Positions 8,185 to 16,765 are shown, counted from the stretch's first letter. The stretch is 64,000 nucleotides of DNA from DAOUKH01 sp965219875 (GCA_965219875.1 CBDCOW010000006.1:186001-250000), one strand, 5' to 3'. Numbers and translations: made by a program. Notes: generated by a model not told the origin, from the letters alone.

Positions 8185-9264
8185 GTGGGCCATCGCTTGA
8201 TCTCGGCCGACTCGCACGTGGTGGAGGCGCCCGACCTCTGGGAGCGGCGCATGGATGCGGCGTACCGCGACCGCGCTCCGCACATGAAGCGCGAGGCGCA
8301 CGGCGACTTCTTCTACTGTGAGGGCCAGCCGCCGAGCAACGTCGGCATCCTGGGGCCGGCGGGGCATTCCCCGGAGCGGTTCGGCGAACTGAAGCGTTTC
8401 AAGGACAACCGCAAGGGCGGCTGGGACCCGACAAAACGTCTGAAGGATATGGACGTTGACGGCGTCGAGGCTGAGGTGCTCTACCCCACCATCGCCTTTC
8501 GTATGTTCCGCCTGACCGACCCGGACTACCAGCGCGCCTGCTTCCGCGCCTACAACGATTGGACGGCGGAGTTGTGCGCCGCCGCTCCCAAGCGCCTCGC
8601 GGGCGTGGCCCTCATCTCGACCTACGACATCGAGGGGGCGGTCGAGGAACTGCGCCGGGCCCGCGATCTCGGGCTGCCATCGGGGATGATCGCGATCACG
8701 CCCGAAGAGACGCGTCCCTACAGCGACCCGTATTACGATCCGCTATGGGCCGCGGCGCAAGACCTGGAAACGCCCATCGGCCTGCACATCCTTACCAGCG
8801 CCAACAAGCCGGGCTTCGAGTCGTTCGTCATCGACTACCCCGCGACGCCGAACTGGATGATGCGCTCGCTCGCCGCGCTCATCTTTTCGGGCGTGTTCCA
8901 GCGCTACCCAAGGCTGAGAGTGGTCTCCGTCGAGGCCGACATCGGGTGGATACCGAACTTCCTCAAGCGCATTGACCACACGATGCGGCGTCACGGCCCC
9001 CGTCTGAAGCTGGACTTGGCCGAGATGCCCAGCGACTACTTCCACCGCAACGTGGCGGCGACGTTCATCGACGACGAGGCGGGGCTACGTACCTGGGACC
9101 TGATCGGCGCGGAGAACATCATGTGGTCGAACGACTACCCCCACAGCGATAGCTCGTGGCCGAACTCGCGGGAGATCATCGCCCGCGAGACAGCCCACCT
9201 GCCCGAGGACGTGAAGACGAAGGTGCTGGGCGGCAACGCGGCGGCGCTCTACGGGTTCGGCTAG
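8185..9264 (+). CDS. Amidohydrolase-2 family protein
   Basis: A 359-residue metal-dependent hydrolase/decarboxylase-like TIM barrel. The first motif is ISADSHVVEAPDLW (residues 6-19); the conserved mid-protein strand is AVEELRRARDLGLPSG; PIGLHILTS carries the central His, VEADIGWIPNFLKRID the helper Glu/Asp, and NIMWSNDYPHSDSSWP the final Asp. This layout is the same as the paralogs at 41592 and 42808. The start is GTG 8185. Relatives include ACMSD-type decarboxylases and 2-hydroxy acid hydrolases, but the large environmental subfamily has no known substrate. It is probably co-transcribed with the amidohydrolase upstream. Confidence 0.83.
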   Translation: MGHRLISADSHVVEAPDLWERRMDAAYRDRAPHMKREAHGDFFYCEGQPPSNVGILGPAGHSPERFGELKRFKDNRKGGWDPTKRLKDMDVDGVEAEVLYPTIAFRMFRLTDPDYQRACFRAYNDWTAELCAAAPKRLAGVALISTYDIEGAVEELRRARDLGLPSGMIAITPEETRPYSDPYYDPLWAAAQDLETPIGLHILTSANKPGFESFVIDYPATPNWMMRSLAALIFSGVFQRYPRLRVVSVEADIGWIPNFLKRIDHTMRRHGPRLKLDLAEMPSDYFHRNVAATFIDDEAGLRTWDLIGAENIMWSNDYPHSDSSWPNSREIIARETAHLPEDVKTKVLGGNAAALYGFG

Positions 9265-9293
9265 GCAGACCGCCCGTCTCATTCTGATTCAAA

Positions 9294-9611
9294 ATGGCGG
9301 CTCGGGATGGCATGAACGAGCGGGTAGCCTGCGAGCAGGCGGCGGCGCTCTTTGCCGTCCGTGGGCGCGTGCAGGGAGTGAACTTTCGCACCTTTGCGGC
9401 GTCGCACGCGCGGCGACTGGGGCTGGCGGGCTGGGTCCGCAACCTGCCCGATGGGGCCGTGGTCGAAGTTTACGCCGAGGGGGCGCGGGCGGCCGTCGAG
9501 GCGCTGCTGGAGCGTCTACGGGAAGGGCCGGGGATGGCCCGCGTCGATGGCATCGAGGTGGAGTGGCGCGTCCCGCGCGGTGAGGCAGGCGGCTTCGATA
9601 TTCGATGGTGA
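9294..9611 (+). CDS. Acylphosphatase
   Basis: A 105-residue acylphosphatase (about 99 if the ATG at 9312 is used), which hydrolyses the carboxyl-phosphate bond of acyl phosphates. The active-site loop reads VRGRVQGVNFR with the catalytic Arg, and GWVRNLPDGAVVEVYAEG carries the catalytic Asn. The usual VQGVGFR is VQGVNFR here, a tolerated change at a variable loop position. Length and order of motifs match the family. It lies 29 bases after the amidohydrolase. Confidence 0.9.
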   Translation: MAARDGMNERVACEQAAALFAVRGRVQGVNFRTFAASHARRLGLAGWVRNLPDGAVVEVYAEGARAAVEALLERLREGPGMARVDGIEVEWRVPRGEAGGFDIRW

Positions 9612-9683
9612 AGGAGGCGTGGGTGCGAACACCGCGCTCGCGCCATCTCTCAGTCCCCCCAAGGGCGGAGCGAGCCGGCGGCG

Positions 9684-10502
9684 CTACGACGTGCTGCCGC
9701 CGTCCAGAAACACGCAGGCCCCGGTCATGAAGTCCGACGCCGCCGACGACAGGAACGCGGTGACCAGGCCGACCTCGCGGGCATCGGCGAGACGGCGCAT
9801 AGGAATCTCCGCCAGGATCTTCAACCGCAGCCGCTCGTCCTCCATCGACACCCGGATGAGGTCGGTGTCGACGTAGGTGGCGCAGATCGCGTTGACCTGG
9901 ACGCCGTGGCGGGCCCACTCGACAGCGATGGACTTCGTCATCCGGTTGAGCGCCGCCTTGCTGGTGTCGTAGGTGAAGCGGTAGCGGCCCGCCCGCTCGG
10001 CGTTGATCGACGAGATGTTGACGACCTTCCCCGAGCCGCGCTCCAGCATGTGGGGCCCGACGGCCCGCATGCAGAAGAAGGCGCCGCGCAGGTTCACGTC
10101 CATCACTTGAGCCCATTCCTCCGCAGTGTAGGGCTCGAAGAAGCCGGGGAAGCTGTCCGCCGTCGCCGGTTTCAGACCGGGGAGGGGCACGAGCGGCTTC
10201 ACCACGGCGATCCCCGCGTTGTTGACCAGCACGTCGATCTCGCCAAGCTCGCGCACCGCGCCGTCCACCATTGCGGCGACGCTGGCCTCGTCGGTTATGT
10301 CAGTGGGGATGGCGGCGGCGCGGCGGCCCATCCCGCGAATCTCGTCCGCCACCGCGTCCAGCTCGTCGCGGCTGCGCGCGGCGACGCAGACATCGACGCC
10401 GGCCTCGGCCAGCGTGAGCGCGATGGCCTTGCCGATGCCCCGGCCCGCGCCGGTCACGATGGCCTTCTTGCCCTCGATGGAGAACTCGGGGAGGGCCGTC
10501 AC
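9684..10502 (-). CDS. Short-chain dehydrogenase/reductase (SDR)
   Basis: A 272-residue classical SDR. The cofactor motif TGAGRGIG is near residue 18, NNAG near 92, the catalytic Ser lies in VVNISSINAER and the YxxxK motif is YDTSK. The C-terminal SDFMTGACVFLDGGSTS is typical of gluconate/glucose dehydrogenase-like SDRs. Arg rather than Asp after the second beta strand (AARSRDEL) suggests NADP(H) preference. The start is GTG 10502. It follows the double CoA-transferase gene by 20 bases on the same strand, so it probably oxidises or reduces an intermediate of the same pathway. The substrate is unknown. Confidence 0.85.
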   Translation of the reverse strand: MTALPEFSIEGKKAIVTGAGRGIGKAIALTLAEAGVDVCVAARSRDELDAVADEIRGMGRRAAAIPTDITDEASVAAMVDGAVRELGEIDVLVNNAGIAVVKPLVPLPGLKPATADSFPGFFEPYTAEEWAQVMDVNLRGAFFCMRAVGPHMLERGSGKVVNISSINAERAGRYRFTYDTSKAALNRMTKSIAVEWARHGVQVNAICATYVDTDLIRVSMEDERLRLKILAEIPMRRLADAREVGLVTAFLSSAASDFMTGACVFLDGGSTS

Positions 10503-10522
10503 GGTTGCGTGGTCCCGTTCAC

Positions 10523-12907
10523 TCAGATGATCTCGCTCACGACGAGGTTGAGATAGGCTTCCTCGCTCATCCCAACGACGCCGAGGAGGATGTGCTCGTT
10601 GTGCTCGCCGAGCAGCGAGGCCGGTCGTCGCACCGCGAGGCGCTCGCCGTCAAGGACGACGGGGCACTGGATGATCACCGCCTCGCCGAGCTCGGGATGG
10701 GGGAGCTTGGCGATCGCGCCGCGCGCCGCGAGGTGCTCGTCGCGTTCGAGGTCGGGGCCGTGGGAGACGACGCCGGCGGCGACACCCGCCTCCTGGAGAC
10801 GGTGGAAGGCGTCCCAGGGTTCGAGCATGGTGCACCAGGCGGCGAGAGCGGCCTCGACGACGCCGGCCGTGTCGTCGGCGGCGCCGGTGAGCTCGCCGAG
10901 CTTGGCCAGCGTTTCGTTGTCGGCGGCGGTGACGGCGATCCACTGGTCGTCCCCGGCGCATTGATAGCAGCCTTGCAGCGGCGCGCCGAGCGCGCCGGCG
11001 CGGTTGCCTTCGGGCCTGGCCGTCTCGCCGTTCACCGTCCATTGCAGGACTTGCGGGCCGACGAGCGTGGCGCCGCATTCGAGCTGCGACACGTCCACGT
11101 GGTCGCCCTCGCCGGTGACCTCGCGGCGGAGCAGGCCATCGAGGACGCCGAGCGCCCCTAAGTACCCCGCCATGTAGTCCATGTGCGAGTGGCCGAAGCC
11201 GAGGGGGCCCTCGCCCTCGTAGCCGAAGAGCCAGGTGAGGCCGCTGAGCGCCGACGAGGTCGGGTGGTAGCTCGGCCACGTCCCCCTCGGCCCGTTCTGT
11301 CCGAAACCGGTGAGGCTCGCCATGATCGCTCGTGGGTTCGCTTCGGCGACGAAATCGTAGCTCGCGCCTAGGCGGCCCATCGTCCCGCCGGTGAAGTTCT
11401 CGATCACCACGTCGGCGTGCTTGATGATGCCGAGCGCGACGGCGGCGGCGTTGGGCTTCCTCATGTCGATGGTGACGCTCTGCTTGTCGCGGTTGATGTC
11501 GTGGAAGGTATAGCTGCCGTTGAGGTTGGTCACCCCGTCGCGGAAGGGTACGAGGCCCCGCGACGGGTCGCCCATCTCCCGGGGCTCGATCTTGACGATC
11601 TCCGCGCCGAGGTCGCCCAGCGCCCGGCCCATGATGGGCCCCGCAATGTTCCAGCAGAAATCGACGACGCGGACGCCGTCGAGGGGCAAGCGGCGCGCCG
11701 ATGCCGTGGGCTCCGGCCATTCCGACGGCGCCGACCAGGCTTCCACGACCTCGTCGGTGTGCTCGCCGGGGCGGGGCGGCGCGCCCGGGGCCGGCAACTG
11801 GAGCCCTGCGTTGCCGCGGAAGGGAAGGCAGGGCATCGCGCGACGCTCGTCCTCGTGTCCGGGGCGGGGGTCGGCGAGCGCGTCGAAGCTGCCACGGAAC
11901 TGTAGCTGCTCGTCCTCCACCGTCTGGCCGGGGGAGCGCACCGGCGCGTTGGGAATGCCGAGCTCGGCGCCGCCGTAGAAGAGGTCGTCCTCGGTGACCA
12001 TGCGCGCGAACCCGCCAACCAGCTCGTTGATGAGGTCGCGGTTGTTGCGGCGGTTGACGATCTCGCTGAAGGAGGGGTCGTCGAGCGGGCCGGGATCGTA
12101 GCCGATGCGCCTCATCCAAGCGATCATGCCTTGCCATTGCTGCTGCGACGACAGCCCCACGAAAGCGTGGCCGTCGCTGGTCTGGTAGACCTTGAACGGC
12201 GTGGTGAGGGGGTGGTCGCCGTTGATGCGCTTCACGATCTCGCCGTTGCAGAAGTAGAAGGAGTGCGCCGTCTCCGACATGTCGAAGGAGGTCTCCTGAA
12301 CGGAGAGATCGACGCGGGCGCCCTGGCCCGTCTTCCGGCGGCGGTAGACGGCGCCAAGCACCGAGAGCGCCGCCCAGACAGAGGCGCAGTGGTACGACTG
12401 AAGCGCGGGCGCGGTCAGCGGCTCGCGCGCGGGGTCGCCGGTCAGGCTCATCAGCCCGCCCATGGCCCACGTCACGATGTCGGAGCCGAGGTAGTCGCTG
12501 AAGGGGCCGCTGCTGCCGAAGTCGGTGGCGGAGAGGTGGATGAGCCCCGGGTTGGCGGCGGCCAGCGTCTCCGGCGCGAGGCCGAGCGCGGCGAGACGCC
12601 CCGGCGGCAGCGCGTCGAGGAGCACGTCGGCTTTGGCGGCGAGGTCGGCGAACCGATCCCGGCCCTCCGCCGTTGAGATATCGCAGTCCACCGAACGGGC
12701 TCGGGAGTAGCCGTACCAGAAGATCAGGCTCTCCCCTCCCTCGTTGGCGCGCGGCGGCGCGGAGCGGAGTGCCGACCCTTCCGGTGGCTCGGCGGCCACC
12801 ACATCCGCGCCCATGTCGGCGAGGAGCTTGCAGCAAAGGGCGAGCTTGGCGTCGGGGAGCGCGAGCACGCGCACACCCTGCAGGGATCGGACGATTTCGT
12901 CGGACAT
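10523..12907 (-). CDS. Double-domain family III CoA-transferase (CaiB/BaiF type)
   Basis: A 794-residue tandem fusion of two family III CoA-transferase domains, about twice the usual 400. Domain 1 (about 8-400) starts LQGVRVLALPDAKLALCCK; domain 2 (about 420-790) starts LDGVRVVDFCWNIAGPIMG. Aligning by the downstream TGxG motif, the catalytic Asp is present in domain 2 (HMDYMAGY) but the matching place in domain 1 reads LQSYHCA, so domain 1 may be inactive. Such enzymes move CoA between acids. In single-domain family members two chains interlock, so a fusion could mimic a heterodimer (inference). The ATG 12907 follows an AGAGG ribosome site. The SDR gene is just downstream. Confidence 0.88.
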   Translation of the reverse strand: MSDEIVRSLQGVRVLALPDAKLALCCKLLADMGADVVAAEPPEGSALRSAPPRANEGGESLIFWYGYSRARSVDCDISTAEGRDRFADLAAKADVLLDALPPGRLAALGLAPETLAAANPGLIHLSATDFGSSGPFSDYLGSDIVTWAMGGLMSLTGDPAREPLTAPALQSYHCASVWAALSVLGAVYRRRKTGQGARVDLSVQETSFDMSETAHSFYFCNGEIVKRINGDHPLTTPFKVYQTSDGHAFVGLSSQQQWQGMIAWMRRIGYDPGPLDDPSFSEIVNRRNNRDLINELVGGFARMVTEDDLFYGGAELGIPNAPVRSPGQTVEDEQLQFRGSFDALADPRPGHEDERRAMPCLPFRGNAGLQLPAPGAPPRPGEHTDEVVEAWSAPSEWPEPTASARRLPLDGVRVVDFCWNIAGPIMGRALGDLGAEIVKIEPREMGDPSRGLVPFRDGVTNLNGSYTFHDINRDKQSVTIDMRKPNAAAVALGIIKHADVVIENFTGGTMGRLGASYDFVAEANPRAIMASLTGFGQNGPRGTWPSYHPTSSALSGLTWLFGYEGEGPLGFGHSHMDYMAGYLGALGVLDGLLRREVTGEGDHVDVSQLECGATLVGPQVLQWTVNGETARPEGNRAGALGAPLQGCYQCAGDDQWIAVTAADNETLAKLGELTGAADDTAGVVEAALAAWCTMLEPWDAFHRLQEAGVAAGVVSHGPDLERDEHLAARGAIAKLPHPELGEAVIIQCPVVLDGERLAVRRPASLLGEHNEHILLGVVGMSEEAYLNLVVSEII

Positions 12908-13009
12908 AGCCACCTCTGCCGCGGTACTTGGGGCTTGGGCGGCGGGCGGCTTGTCGTCCGCCGTTCCCGCCGTCCCCCTATGTATACTGCCTCCGCCTCC
13001 CACCGTAAA

Positions 13010-13041
13010 CCTCTCCCCCTCTGGGGGAGACTGAGAGAGGG
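13010..13041. repeat. Dispersed hairpin repeat (R1), intact copy
   Basis: An imperfect palindrome, CCTCTCCCCC then TCTGG then GGGAGACTGAGAGAGG, lying between divergent CoA-transferase genes. The same sequence recurs in intergenic regions near 36955, 46884, 50605, 61026 and 62328. It can fold as an RNA hairpin in either direction. This uninterrupted copy serves as the reference for the insertion events noted elsewhere. Confidence 0.7.
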
Positions 13042-13114
13042 CACGCGCCGCCAGACGCGCAGGTGCTCCCTACTCAACCATCATGCGTAAGATAGTGCCC
13101 GAAGGGAGCAATCG

Positions 13115-14296
13115 ATGAGCCCAGTCCTCGACGGCATTCGCATTCTCGACTTTTCGCGGTACATCGCCGCGCCCACCGCCTGTGCCCTGCTCGCCGACGC
13201 CGGGGCCGAGGTGGTGCGCGTCGAGGCCCCCGGCGGCGAGGAGGACCGCCGCATCGGCGTGATGGGCCCCCAGGACCAGCCGATGTGGTTCGCCTGCACC
13301 GGGCGGCACAAGCGGGGTATCACCCTCGACCTCCGCAACGAAGCGGCCTCGCCCCTCCTGCGCGACCTGGTGCGCCTAGCCGATGTACTAGTCCACAACT
13401 ACGCCCCCGGCTCGCCGCAGGCCGCCCTCCTCCACTACGACGCGCTCAGCGACGTTAACCCTTCGATCATCGTCGGCGCCATCTCCGCCTACGGCCAGAC
13501 GGGGCCGTTCGCTGAGAAGACCGGCTTCGACGTCACCGTGCAGGCGACGGCCGGGATGATGGACCTGACCGGCCAGGCGGACGGCCCGCCTACCCGCTCC
13601 GGCGTCGCCATCGGCGACTTCCTCGCGGGCTACAACGGCGCCTTCGGCGTCATGCTGGCGCTCTGGGAGCGCAACGCCAGCGGCCTCGGCCAGATGGTGG
13701 ACGTGGGGCTGTTCGACAGCACGGTGCTGCCCGTGATTGCCCAGGCCATGGTCTCCGAGGTCCGCCACACGGGGCGGGCGCGGCGGCGCATCGGAAACGG
13801 CAGCTGGTACTCCTTCGTCGATTCGTTCGAGGCACTGGACGGGACGGTGATGATCTGCCCCGCCATCGAGTCACAGTGGCGACGGCTGGCCCGCACCATC
13901 GGGCGCGCCGACCTGCTCGATGACGACCGCTACCGCGACAACCTCAGCCGCTTCGAGAACCGCGACGAGCTCAGCCCGATCGTGCAGGCGTGGGTGGCAG
14001 GGCGCACCGTCGACGAGGTCACCGCCGCCATGGACGCCGCCCGCGTCCCCTGCTCGCGAGTCCTCACCGTGCCCGAAATGGCCCAGCACCCGCAGGTCCA
14101 CGCCCGCGAGATGCTCGTCGAGGTGGGCCGCGAGGGAGAAGACACAATGACGGTGGCAGGGTTCCCGGTCAAACTCTCCCGCACCCCCGCCACCGTCGAA
14201 GGCGCCCCGCCGCGGGTGGGGGAGCACAACCGGTGGGCGTACGAGGAGCTGCTGGGCCTGGATGCGGCGAAGTTGGCGGGGCAGGGGTTGATCTAG
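13115..14296 (+). CDS. Family III CoA-transferase, single domain (formyl-CoA transferase-like)
   Basis: A 393-residue CaiB/Frc-type CoA-transferase of normal length. The N-terminal LDGIRILDFSRYIAAPTA is the family signature and RHKRGITLDLRN and LADVLVHNYAPGS follow. The catalytic Asp that forms the acyl anhydride is in VAIGDFLAGYNG. The ribosome site AGGGAG is seven bases upstream of the ATG. It diverges from the double-domain gene across about 200 bases that contain an R1 repeat. The presence of an oxalyl-CoA-synthetase-like ligase upstream makes formyl/oxalyl-CoA exchange worth considering, but the sequence alone does not fix the acids used. Confidence 0.88.
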   Translation: MSPVLDGIRILDFSRYIAAPTACALLADAGAEVVRVEAPGGEEDRRIGVMGPQDQPMWFACTGRHKRGITLDLRNEAASPLLRDLVRLADVLVHNYAPGSPQAALLHYDALSDVNPSIIVGAISAYGQTGPFAEKTGFDVTVQATAGMMDLTGQADGPPTRSGVAIGDFLAGYNGAFGVMLALWERNASGLGQMVDVGLFDSTVLPVIAQAMVSEVRHTGRARRRIGNGSWYSFVDSFEALDGTVMICPAIESQWRRLARTIGRADLLDDDRYRDNLSRFENRDELSPIVQAWVAGRTVDEVTAAMDAARVPCSRVLTVPEMAQHPQVHAREMLVEVGREGEDTMTVAGFPVKLSRTPATVEGAPPRVGEHNRWAYEELLGLDAAKLAGQGLI

Positions 14297-14298
14297 GC

Positions 14299-14328
14299 TT
14301 GACTCGCCGCCTTACTGTAATGTAGTAT
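14299..14328 (+). promoter_or_regulatory. Sigma-70-like promoter and possible operator of the VapBC-type operon
   Basis: TTGACT (14299-14304), 18 bases, then TAGTAT (14323-14328). The -10 overlaps a 15-base imperfect palindrome beginning TACT (14313) and ending AGTA (14327), which could be the autoregulatory site for the AbrB-type antitoxin. A ribosome site AAGGAG follows at 14334-14339. Confidence 0.55.
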
Positions 14329-14346
14329 CTGGTAAGGAGCAATGTG

Positions 14347-14589
14347 ATGCTTATCAAGGTGACTTCGAAGCGCCAGGTGACCTTCCCCGCCCGCGTCTTG
14401 GACGCCCTGGGTGTCGGCCCAGGCGACCACATCAAGTTAGACGAGGGCCCCAACGGCTACCTGCTGCGGCCACGCCGACTCAACCCGTCTCTCCTCGCTC
14501 CCCTGCGCGGCAAGATCCGGCCCGGGGCGCCTCCGTTCGACGTCGAGACCTTCCGCGGCCAACCCCATGACCCCTCGCTACGGGATTGA
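14347..14589 (+). CDS. vapB: AbrB/MazE/VapB-type antitoxin
   Basis: An 80-residue small protein with an N-terminal swapped-hairpin AbrB DNA-binding domain: VTSKRQVTFPARVLDALGVGPGD at about residues 5-27 (split motif). The C-terminal 40 residues are probably the flexible toxin-binding tail. AAGGAG is seven bases upstream of ATG 14347; a GTG three bases earlier is an alternative. The toxin gene overlaps its 3' end by 23 bases, the standard operon order of VapBC. It should bind its own promoter and neutralise the PIN toxin. Confidence 0.83.
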   Translation: MLIKVTSKRQVTFPARVLDALGVGPGDHIKLDEGPNGYLLRPRRLNPSLLAPLRGKIRPGAPPFDVETFRGQPHDPSLRD

Positions 14590-14962
14590 TACCTCCGTCC
14601 TCGTCCGGCTTCTTACCGGCGTGCCCCCTGACGCCTTCGCGCACTGCGCCAAGGAGCTAGAAAGTTTGGCGACAGCAGGAGCGGAGGTCTACGCGTCAAA
14701 CCAGGTCATCGGGGAAGCCTACGTCGCCGTGCAGCACCACTACGGCGTGTCCAAGGCCGACACTCGCGCCGGGCTGCTCGACGTGCTGCGCAGCGGGCTG
14801 GTCTCGCCGCTGAATGGGCGTGCGGTCATCGACGCCCTCAGCGCTCCCGGCCAACCGGGCCTCTTCGACCGCCTCATCGCCAACGACTACGACCGCGCCG
14901 GCCTCGAAGTCCTCACGCTGGACGCGCGCATGGCGGGCCTCCCAAACGCCCGCCGCGTCTAG
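14567..14962 (+). CDS. vapC: PIN-domain ribonuclease toxin (VapC type)
   Basis: A 131-residue PIN-domain protein. The acidic residues that bind Mg2+ can be placed: Asp8 in GIDTSVLVR, Glu50 in VIGEAYVAV, Asp101 in LFDRLIANDY and Asp119 in LTLDARMA. Length and spacing match VapC toxins, which cut tRNA or rRNA. It overlaps the antitoxin gene by 23 bases in a different frame. The pair appears intact. It begins an accessory block (to about 17.85 kb) between metabolic genes. Confidence 0.85.
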   Translation: MTPRYGIDTSVLVRLLTGVPPDAFAHCAKELESLATAGAEVYASNQVIGEAYVAVQHHYGVSKADTRAGLLDVLRSGLVSPLNGRAVIDALSAPGQPGLFDRLIANDYDRAGLEVLTLDARMAGLPNARRV

Positions 14963-15028
14963 GTAGGCCCCTCAGGTCCAGCTACTGCCCTGCGCCGCGG
15001 CGAGGGTCTGCTGACTGCCGCTCCCTAG

Positions 15029-16201
15029 TCAAGCGTTTGCTTCATGCACGCTGTCCCACGGCAGCAGGCGCCCGCCCGATCTGTCTTGGGATTCGCCGCC
15101 GCCGTAAGCGACGACCACGTCACACTGCGGGGAAGCATCGGTCAGATGGCTCCGAACGCGCCGCGCCCCGGCGAAGAGGCTCGATGACGGCGTCTGGGAT
15201 GACTTGGCTTCGACCAGCGTAATCCGAGACGGATGCTCGATGACAAGATCGACCTCGGCGCCGTCCCGGTTGCGATAAAAGTAGAGACCCCTCGGTTCGC
15301 CTAGGTTCATGCGGTGCTTGGCGATCTCCGAGACCACCCAAGTCTCGAATATAGGACCGCGCAGCGGGTGCGTGCGCAGCTGTTCCGGCGTGCGAATACC
15401 GATGAGCCAGCAGACGAGGCCGGTGTCGTAGAAGTGGAGCTTCGGCATTTTCACCAGCCGTTTGCCCAGGTTCGCGTGGAAAGGCGGAAGGCGGAAAACA
15501 ATGAAGCTGGCTTCCAATACGCCGAGCCAGGCTCTCGCCGTGGGCTGGGATACCCCACAGTCGCTCGCTAACGCGGAGTAGTTGAGCAACTGCGCCGTGC
15601 GCCCCGCGCACAACTCCACGAAGCGCTGGAAGGTCGCGAGGTCGCCGACGTTGCTGATGGTCCGCACGTCCCGTTCGATGTAGGTGGCGACATAGGAGCG
15701 GAGCCACTCCGAAGGATCGAGGTCTTCGTCGAATATCCGCGGATAGCCGCCGGCGAGCATAGCTTCTTCCAGAGTCTTCGGATGCCGGGTGAAACGGACG
15801 ACCTCGCTCCGTGCTAAAGGAAGCAGATGATGCACGGCGGTCCGTCCTGCGAGGGACTGGCTCACCGACTCAGCCAGGGAGAGGTTCTGTGAGCCCGTCA
15901 GGATCCACCGGCCTGGTCGTGGGGCTGCGTCGATGCTCCCCTGGAGGTAGGAGAGGAGATCCGGGACCCGTTGCACCTCGCCGACAATGGCACCTTCAGC
16001 GTACCGGCTCAGGAAGGCGCGGGGGTCCTCGGAAGCAAAGGCCCGAACGTCCGGGTCCTCCAGACTCACATAGCTGTGCTGGGGAAAGGCGGCCTTGGAC
16101 AGGGTAGTCTTGCCGCTTTGACGAGGCCCCGTAAGCGTTATCGACGGCGATTTCTGCGCCGCCTCCAAGATTCTGGGTGTCAGATCTCGCTCGACCGGCA
16201 T
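15029..16201 (-). CDS. AAA-family ATPase with DUF4143 C-terminal domain
   Basis: A 390-residue protein of the AAA_14/DUF4143 family. Walker A is GPRQSGKTT (residues 25-33), with YVSLEDPDVRAFA and ILTGSQNL (sensor-like) following. At the Walker B place, where relatives have IDEVQ, this protein reads IVGEVQRVP (Gly74, Glu75), so the usual Asp is missing. The middle has a winged-helix segment (LASDCGVSQPTARAWLGVLE) and the end a nuclease-like YFYRNRDGAEVDLVIE and LVEAKSS motif of the restriction-endonuclease-like fold. Function of the family is unknown; the genes are often mobile or lie in defence/accessory regions. A perfect inverted repeat lies 24 bases upstream. Confidence 0.82.
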   Translation of the reverse strand: MPVERDLTPRILEAAQKSPSITLTGPRQSGKTTLSKAAFPQHSYVSLEDPDVRAFASEDPRAFLSRYAEGAIVGEVQRVPDLLSYLQGSIDAAPRPGRWILTGSQNLSLAESVSQSLAGRTAVHHLLPLARSEVVRFTRHPKTLEEAMLAGGYPRIFDEDLDPSEWLRSYVATYIERDVRTISNVGDLATFQRFVELCAGRTAQLLNYSALASDCGVSQPTARAWLGVLEASFIVFRLPPFHANLGKRLVKMPKLHFYDTGLVCWLIGIRTPEQLRTHPLRGPIFETWVVSEIAKHRMNLGEPRGLYFYRNRDGAEVDLVIEHPSRITLVEAKSSQTPSSSLFAGARRVRSHLTDASPQCDVVVAYGGGESQDRSGGRLLPWDSVHEANA

Positions 16202-16224
16202 AAGCCGACTTTACCATAGCGACT

Positions 16225-16257
16225 CGGCTAATTCAAAGTTGAATTTTGAATTAGCCG
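16225..16257 (-). promoter_or_regulatory. Perfect 13-base inverted repeat upstream of the AAA ATPase gene
   Basis: CGGCTAATTCAAA (16225-16237), seven bases, TTTGAATTAGCCG (16245-16257). It is AT-rich in a GC-rich neighbourhood and lies 24 bases before the start codon at 16201, next to a TATGGT -10-like sequence. It is probably an operator, perhaps for the protein's own winged-helix part. Confidence 0.6.
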
Positions 16258-16460
16258 AACCTATCGAGAACCTGGCGGAGGAGGGAGTGCAGGTGGGGTA
16301 CCACTAAGCCTCTCCCCCTTGGAGACCTTTGCACAACCCGCCCGCGGGCTCAAGCATGGGTGGGGCCGGGAGGTCTTACCTCTTCTCCCAACGGGAGAAG
16401 ATTGAGATGAGGGGCCGCCTCGCAACCACCAAGCGCTCAAGACCTGCCCCCTCCCGTAGG

Positions 16461-16478
16461 GGCGATTCGCGAATCGCC
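16461..16478. repeat. 18-base perfect palindrome GGCGATTCGCGAATCGCC
   Basis: Perfect palindrome within a conserved 30-base context (CCCGTAGG before it, CTCCC after it). The same 30-base sequence recurs at 36914-36943 with one substitution. Confidence 0.7.
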
Positions 16479-16504
16479 CTCCCCTCCGGCCCCTCCCCCT
16501 CTGG

Positions 16505-16670
16505 AGACCTTTGCGCAACCCGCCCGCGGGCTCAAGCATGGGTGGGGCCGGGAAGGTCTTGCCTCTTCTCACAACGGGAGAAGATTGAGATGAGGGGCCG
16601 CCTCGCAACCACCACGGGTTATCGAAGTCCGCCACCCTCGCGGTCAGTCACCCCGGTTACGCAAAGGCCT
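16505..16670. mobile_element. MITE-like element, complete copy
   Basis: 166 bases bounded by near-perfect 15-base inverted repeats (AGACCTTTGCGCAAC and GTTACGCAAAGGCCT, one arm substitution at two places). It sits inside an R1 hairpin repeat and has near-identical 7-base flanks, as expected of target duplication. It carries no coding sequence. Confidence 0.65.
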
Positions 16671-16765
16671 CCCCTGGGAGAGACTGAGAGAGGGCCGGGG
16701 CGGTGGGCGGCGGCGACCCCCTCCCGAACGCTCCCCTACTGGGGGAGCATCTTCAACGACGCTCC

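Larger units (their letters stand above)
16310..16695. repeat. Cluster of hairpin repeats and MITE-like elements (no gene in 16258-16765)
   Basis: This gene-free stretch contains two copies of the same element. The first begins with AGACCTTTGCACAAC (16323-16337) and lacks a right end. The second is complete: AGACCTTTGCGCAAC (16505-16519) to GTTACGCAAAGGCCT (16656-16670), 166 bases, flanked by CCTCTGG on the left and CCCCTGG on the right. Between them is an 18-base palindrome at 16461-16478. Much of the second element recurs in reverse order at 46715-46800 and 46960-47039. No open reading frame here resembles a protein. Confidence 0.75.

Noticed and set aside
10650..12836. 728-codon frame on the same strand as the double CoA-transferase in another phase
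   Set aside because: Arg-rich out-of-frame shadow of the real gene.
16310..16695. CRISPR-like repetition in the 16-kb repeat cluster
   Set aside because: Only two long copies with inverted-repeat ends; no short regular repeats or spacers and no cas genes.
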